Shown piece by piece: positions 40,914-45,058 of a DNA stretch of 45,058 nucleotides. The stretch is from NCBI GenBank assembly GCA_937900945.1, contig CALCGG010000099.1:1-45058 (forward strand), written 5' to 3'. Origin of the DNA: an uncultured Sulfurimonas sp. Its GTDB lineage: Bacteria; Campylobacterota; Campylobacteria; Campylobacterales; Sulfurimonadaceae. The translations under genes were made by a program, and so were the position numbers. Under the pieces are notes generated by a model that was not told where the DNA came from, did no database searches, and was given only the letters and a program-made list of their open reading frames with translations. The stretch's first letter is position 1; each line of letters begins with the position of its first letter.

Positions 40914-40932
40914 TTAATAATTAGGAGAATAA

Positions 40933-41283
40933 ATGGGAACTTTTAAAACGGAAAACCCAGGTAATGCACCTGTTTGGGTAAATACAGACAATTGTAAGGC
41001 ATGTGATATTTGTGTGTCAGTATGTCCTTCTGGTGTGCTTGGAATGAGGTATGAAAAAACTTCTACACTTGGTGCAATGATTTCTATTGATCATCCAGAA
41101 GCTTGTATAGGGTGTAATGAGTGTGAACTTTCATGTCCAGATTTTGCTATATATGTAGCAGATCCAAAAGAATATAAAGCAGCTGGGTTTAGCTTTGCTA
41201 AATTAACTGATGATGCTAAAGCTCGCCAAATGTTAGTAGTAGAAAATAACTATATGTCACTAGATGTACAAGGAGTTAAATAA
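40933..41283 (+). CDS. oorD: 2-oxoglutarate:acceptor oxidoreductase ferredoxin-like subunit OorD
   Basis: Two 4Fe-4S motifs CKACDICVSVCPSGVL and CIGCNECELSCPDFAI. Confidence 0.94.
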   Translation: MGTFKTENPGNAPVWVNTDNCKACDICVSVCPSGVLGMRYEKTSTLGAMISIDHPEACIGCNECELSCPDFAIYVADPKEYKAAGFSFAKLTDDAKARQMLVVENNYMSLDVQGVK

Positions 41284-42437
41284 TGTCGGATTTAAGAGAA
41301 GTTGTATCAAGTGGTAATCATCTAGCAGCATTAGCAGGCGCAGATGCAGGATGTAAGTTTATGGGCGGTTATCCAATTACGCCATCATCAGAAGTTATTG
41401 AGCAAATGTCTGACCTTTTACCAGCGCGTGGCGGTGTTACTATTCAGATGGAAGATGAAATTGCTGCGGTAGCTGCTGCTATTGGCGCTGGCATGGCTGG
41501 TCATAGAACAATGACAGCGACTTCAGGTCCTGGTATTTCACTTAAAGCAGAAAACCTTGGTCTTGCACAAATGACTGAAGTTCCATTGGTTGTTGTGAAT
41601 GTTATGCGTGGTGGTCCTTCGACTGGTCTTCCTACTCGTGTTTCTCAAGGTGATGTTCGTCAAGCAAAAAATCCATCACATGGTGATTACCGTTCTATTA
41701 CATTATGTGCAGGTAATCTTGCTGAGTGTTATACAGAAACAGTACGTGCATTTAATTTGGCTGACCGTTTTATGCAACCTGTATTTGTTTTACTTGATGA
41801 GACAATTGGGCATATGCACGGTAAAGCAATCATACCAACAGAAGAAGCAGTTCAAGCTGGTATCGTTCCACGTAAACAATTTGATGGTGCTCCTGAAGAT
41901 TATCATCCTTATGAATGTGAACCAGATCAGCCTGCAGTACTTAATAAAATGTTTACAGGATATCGTTATCACTTCACAGGTCTTCACCATGATAAAAATG
42001 GTTTCCCAACAGAAGAGATTGAAACTTGCCGTAAACTTATCCAGCGTCTTGAAGATAAGGTTATGTTGCACACTGATGAACTTGAATCAAATGAAGAGTT
42101 TATGTTAGATGACATGACTGGTGCCGAGGGTGAAGTTCTTATTATCGCTTATGGTTCAGTTTCTCTTTCTGCAAAAGAAGCTATCCGTCATTTACGTGCT
42201 GCCGGTATAAAAGCAGGTTTGTTCCGTCCTATTACTTTATGGCCATCTCCAGCTGATAGTATAAAAAAATATACTGATATGATTAAAAATGTTCTTTGTG
42301 TTGAGCTAAACATTAGACAATACACAGAAGAAGTTGAGCGTGTATCTAGTAGACTTGATATTGAAGGTCTATACAAGGTAAATGGTCGTCCAATATCTCC
42401 ATATGAGATTGTAAATAAAGTTAAAGAGGTATTCTAA
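41283..42437 (+). CDS. oorA: 2-oxoglutarate:acceptor oxidoreductase alpha subunit OorA
   Basis: GYPITPSSEVIEQM; TSGPGISLKAENLGLAQMTEVPLVVVNVMRGGPSTGLPT. Confidence 0.96.
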   Translation: MSDLREVVSSGNHLAALAGADAGCKFMGGYPITPSSEVIEQMSDLLPARGGVTIQMEDEIAAVAAAIGAGMAGHRTMTATSGPGISLKAENLGLAQMTEVPLVVVNVMRGGPSTGLPTRVSQGDVRQAKNPSHGDYRSITLCAGNLAECYTETVRAFNLADRFMQPVFVLLDETIGHMHGKAIIPTEEAVQAGIVPRKQFDGAPEDYHPYECEPDQPAVLNKMFTGYRYHFTGLHHDKNGFPTEEIETCRKLIQRLEDKVMLHTDELESNEEFMLDDMTGAEGEVLIIAYGSVSLSAKEAIRHLRAAGIKAGLFRPITLWPSPADSIKKYTDMIKNVLCVELNIRQYTEEVERVSSRLDIEGLYKVNGRPISPYEIVNKVKEVF

Positions 42438-42438
42438 C

Positions 42439-43296
42439 ATGGCATTTAATTATGATAAATATTTAAGATTAGAAAAAATGCCAACACTTTGGTGTTGGGG
42501 TTGTGGTGATGGAGTTATTCTTAAAGCTTTTGTAAGAGCTGTTGAAAAAATGGGTCTCAATCAAGATGATGTTTGTGTTGTTTCAGGAATTGGATGTTCT
42601 GGAAGATTTTCTTCTTATGTAGATTTCAATACTGTTCATACGACTCATGGTCGTACGGTTGCATTTGCTACAGGAATCAAGTTAATGCACCCAGACAAAC
42701 ATGTAATATGTGTTGCTGGTGATGGTGATGCTCTCGCAATTGGTGGTAATCATACTATTCATGGTGCTCGTAGAAATATTGATATAACTTTAATCATTAT
42801 TAACAACTTCATTTATGGCTTAACGAACTCACAAACATCTCCAACTACACCACAGGGTATGTGGACAGTTACACAAAAAGCGGGTAATATTGACCCTACT
42901 TTTGATGCTTGTGCTTTAGGTATTGCAGCAGGTGCTTCTTTTGTTGGAAGAGAATCGATGCTCGATCCTAAAAAACTTGAGAAGATACTTATTAAAGCTA
43001 TGGAGCATAGAGGTTTTTCATTTTTAGATATTTTATCTAACTGTCATATCAATCTTGGTAGAAAAAATAAGATGGTTTCGGCGATGGAAAACCTTAGTTG
43101 GATTGATAGTATTACTACGCCTAAGAAAAAGTATGATACTCTAACCGAAGCAGAACAATTAAATATATTCCCAACAGGTATTTTAAAGCAAGATACAGAA
43201 GTTAGAGAGTACTGTGATATGTATAAAGACATTCAAGATGTACAGCAGAAGAAACGTGCAATAATTACACAAGACGATTTTGCTAAAAAAATATAA
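42439..43296 (+). CDS. oorB: 2-oxoglutarate:acceptor oxidoreductase beta subunit OorB
   Basis: MPTLWCWGCGDGVILKAFVRA; ThDP motif GDGDALAIGGNHTIHGARRNIDITLIIINNFIYGLT. Confidence 0.96.
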   Translation: MAFNYDKYLRLEKMPTLWCWGCGDGVILKAFVRAVEKMGLNQDDVCVVSGIGCSGRFSSYVDFNTVHTTHGRTVAFATGIKLMHPDKHVICVAGDGDALAIGGNHTIHGARRNIDITLIIINNFIYGLTNSQTSPTTPQGMWTVTQKAGNIDPTFDACALGIAAGASFVGRESMLDPKKLEKILIKAMEHRGFSFLDILSNCHINLGRKNKMVSAMENLSWIDSITTPKKKYDTLTEAEQLNIFPTGILKQDTEVREYCDMYKDIQDVQQKKRAIITQDDFAKKI

Positions 43297-43305
43297 GGAA
43301 AACAT

Positions 43306-43866
43306 ATGAGTACTAAAACATTAATGAGATTTACAGGTGTTGGTGGACAAGGTGTTCTTCTTGCCGGTGAGATTTTTGCAGCAGCAAAAATTAAAACTGG
43401 TGGTCATGGATTAAAAACAGCAACATATACATCGCAAGTTCGTGGTGGACCAACAGTTGTTGATATTCAACTAGATGATGAAGAAATTTATTATCCATAT
43501 GCAAATGACGGTGAGATTGGTTTTATGCTTTCTGTTGCAAATGTAAGTTACAACTCTTTTAAAGATGGTGTTCAAAAGGGTGGGACTATTGTTGTTGATC
43601 CAAACTTAGTTCATCCAACTGATGAAGATAGAAAAATGTGGAATATACATGAGATTCCAATTATTACTATTGCAAAAGAAGAGGTTGGTAATGTAATTAC
43701 TCAATCTGTTGTTGCGCTTGCTATTGCAAATACTATGATGAATGCTATTGACAAAGAAACTCTTGTTGCTACAATGCTTTCAAAAGTACCTGCTAAAGTT
43801 CATGCTGCAAATATAAAAGCTTATGATCTTGGCGAAAAATACGCTAGAGAGGCTATGGCTAAATAG
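43306..43866 (+). CDS. oorC: 2-oxoglutarate:acceptor oxidoreductase gamma subunit OorC
   Basis: FTGVGGQGVLLAGEIFAAAKIKTGGHGLKTATYTSQVRGGPTVVDIQL. Confidence 0.96.
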   Translation: MSTKTLMRFTGVGGQGVLLAGEIFAAAKIKTGGHGLKTATYTSQVRGGPTVVDIQLDDEEIYYPYANDGEIGFMLSVANVSYNSFKDGVQKGGTIVVDPNLVHPTDEDRKMWNIHEIPIITIAKEEVGNVITQSVVALAIANTMMNAIDKETLVATMLSKVPAKVHAANIKAYDLGEKYAREAMAK

Positions 43867-43876
43867 TTTTACATTA

Positions 43877-43910
43877 AAGGGCAGCCCATTACAGGGTTGT
43901 CCTTTTTTTT
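43877..43910 (+). terminator. Rho-independent terminator after oorC
   Basis: AAGGGCAGCCC-attaca-GGGTTGTCCTT (11 bp with wobbles) running into an 8-T tract. Confidence 0.92.
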
Positions 43911-43926
43911 AATCCCCAACTTAATA

Positions 43927-44553
43927 TTAAATAATATCCAACTTAATACTTTCCCAAAAAAAATCCACATGTTTTTCAAACTGAGTTGCTAAACTATTTG
44001 TAGATAATGAATCAAATCTTAACAAAGTGACCTGAAGTCTTAAGTAGAATAGGGTGGATAAAAACTCATAAGAGATTGTCATAGGATCTGCATAACGAAT
44101 AAGACTATTTTGCATCATTATGAAAAATCCCTCAGACAATATTTTTATATTTTTATCATGAAAATCGGTCATAAACTGTTCCCTAAGCTCTTTATTTTGC
44201 AACAGTTCAATCAAGAGTAATCTAAACATACTTTCATTATTCTTATCAAAAGTAAGAAGCTTATACTGCATTACATACTTATGTAAAAAAGGTTTCCCGC
44301 GAAGAGCTAACTCTTTTATTTCCTCCTCTTTAAAAGAGAAGGGTGATGAAAATATATCTTTTGCTATGAGTAAAAATATTTCTTCTTTACTTTTGTAATG
44401 ATTATAAATTGCGCTCTCTCTTATTCCAACACTTGAAGCTATTTTCCTTACACTTGTAGCCTTATATCCATACTCTGTAAACAATAAAAATGAAGCTTTG
44501 AGTATTTTGTCTTTTGTTCCGGTGCCTTTCTTAAATATCGTAGTTTGCGGCAT
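43927..44553 (-). CDS. TetR/AcrR family transcriptional regulator
   Basis: N-term HTH GTKDKILKASFLLFTEYGYKATSVRKIASSVGIRESAIYNHYKSKEEIFLLI; ATG at 44553 preferred. Confidence 0.92.
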   Translation of the reverse strand: MPQTTIFKKGTGTKDKILKASFLLFTEYGYKATSVRKIASSVGIRESAIYNHYKSKEEIFLLIAKDIFSSPFSFKEEEIKELALRGKPFLHKYVMQYKLLTFDKNNESMFRLLLIELLQNKELREQFMTDFHDKNIKILSEGFFIMMQNSLIRYADPMTISYEFLSTLFYLRLQVTLLRFDSLSTNSLATQFEKHVDFFWESIKLDII

Positions 44554-44576
44554 AAACAACCCTTTTTATATTAAAT

Positions 44577-44683
44577 GAACACTTGTTAATGTATGTGCAA
44601 TTATATATGAACAAGTGTTAATTTAAACTTACAATAAGAGAACACTTGTTCATACTAAAATATTAAAATATGAACAAGTGTTC
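44577..44683. promoter_or_regulatory. array of four TetR-type operator palindromes GAACA-N2-TGTT(C/A)
   Basis: Sites at 44577-44588, 44609-44620, 44640-44651 and 44672-44683; start-to-start spacing 32/31/32 bp. Confidence 0.8.
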
Positions 44684-44732
44684 TTGTTGAAAAAAGAAAC
44701 TAATTCAAAGGATATTTAGAGTAATATTCCGC

Positions 44733-45058
44733 AGGTACAACAGATAGTTACTTGAATTTTATAATCCAAGAGGAAAGTCCGATCTGCCGTAAGACAGTGT
44801 TCCATTTAACTAATGGCCGTAGTAATGCGAGGGAAAGTGCAACAGAAATTAGACTTCTATTGTTATGCAGTAGTAAAGGTGAAAAGGTGGTGTAAGAGAC
44901 CACCAGTCTTTATAGTAATATAGAGAGCTTGTAAACCCAACATGGCAGCAAGAAACAAACGGTTAGCGTCTTACATTGCTATTGTTTCGCTAGAGGTACT
45001 ATGTAAATAGTACAGTAGATTAATGCTATCAAAACAAAACTCGGCTTACGTTGTACCT
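44733..45058 (+). ncRNA. rnpB: RNase P RNA (bacterial type A); 3' end at or just past the window edge
   Basis: AGGTACAAC/GTTGTACCT terminal helix, GAGGAAAGTCC, GAAAAGGTGG..AAGAGACCACCAG, GTAAACCC, AAACTCGGCTTAC conserved blocks. Confidence 0.95.

Noticed and set aside
41599-42108. 169-aa + strand ORF
   Set aside because: Alternative frame entirely within oorA, which has strong family motifs; low-complexity composition.

Overview
The window is a chromosomal core region that looks Sulfurimonas-like (Campylobacterota), judged from gene content, gene order and AT-rich composition; no database search was possible. It carries: tRNAs (two identical initiator tRNA-fMet copies flanking tRNA-Gln, plus one tRNA-Leu(CAA)); ribBA; a CoA-binding protein; an ilvA / WD40-protein / ilvB / ilvN / lpxD block; a compact minus-strand run flgA-ubiX-coaD-tmk-hisS-speA-cysE-aspC; a giant flgL with a sigma54-type promoter; ftsK; acnB; lolA; secA-lolC/E-like; a YhdP/AsmA-like gene overlapping mltG; a TCA/rTCA cluster (icd-mdh-fumC-sucCD-HMA protein-oorDABC); a TetR regulator; and the RNase P RNA gene at the right edge. 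The strongest unexplained signal is a ~270-bp fold-back element just 5' of secA (25633-25902). Its 33-bp closing helix has only G.U mismatches on the + strand, and it encloses three abutting helices, one a C(UUCG)G tetraloop hairpin, giving a four-way junction. It could be a long secA leader RNA, a stand-alone ncRNA or a MITE-like element. Other points worth a second look are a WD40 beta-propeller plus helical-repeat protein inside the ilv block, a helically phased four-site operator array between tetR and rnpB, a 71-bp head-to-head overlap of yhdP and mltG, a RibBA whose cyclohydrolase domain has lost its cysteines, and a small HMA protein embedded in the sucD-oorD junction.
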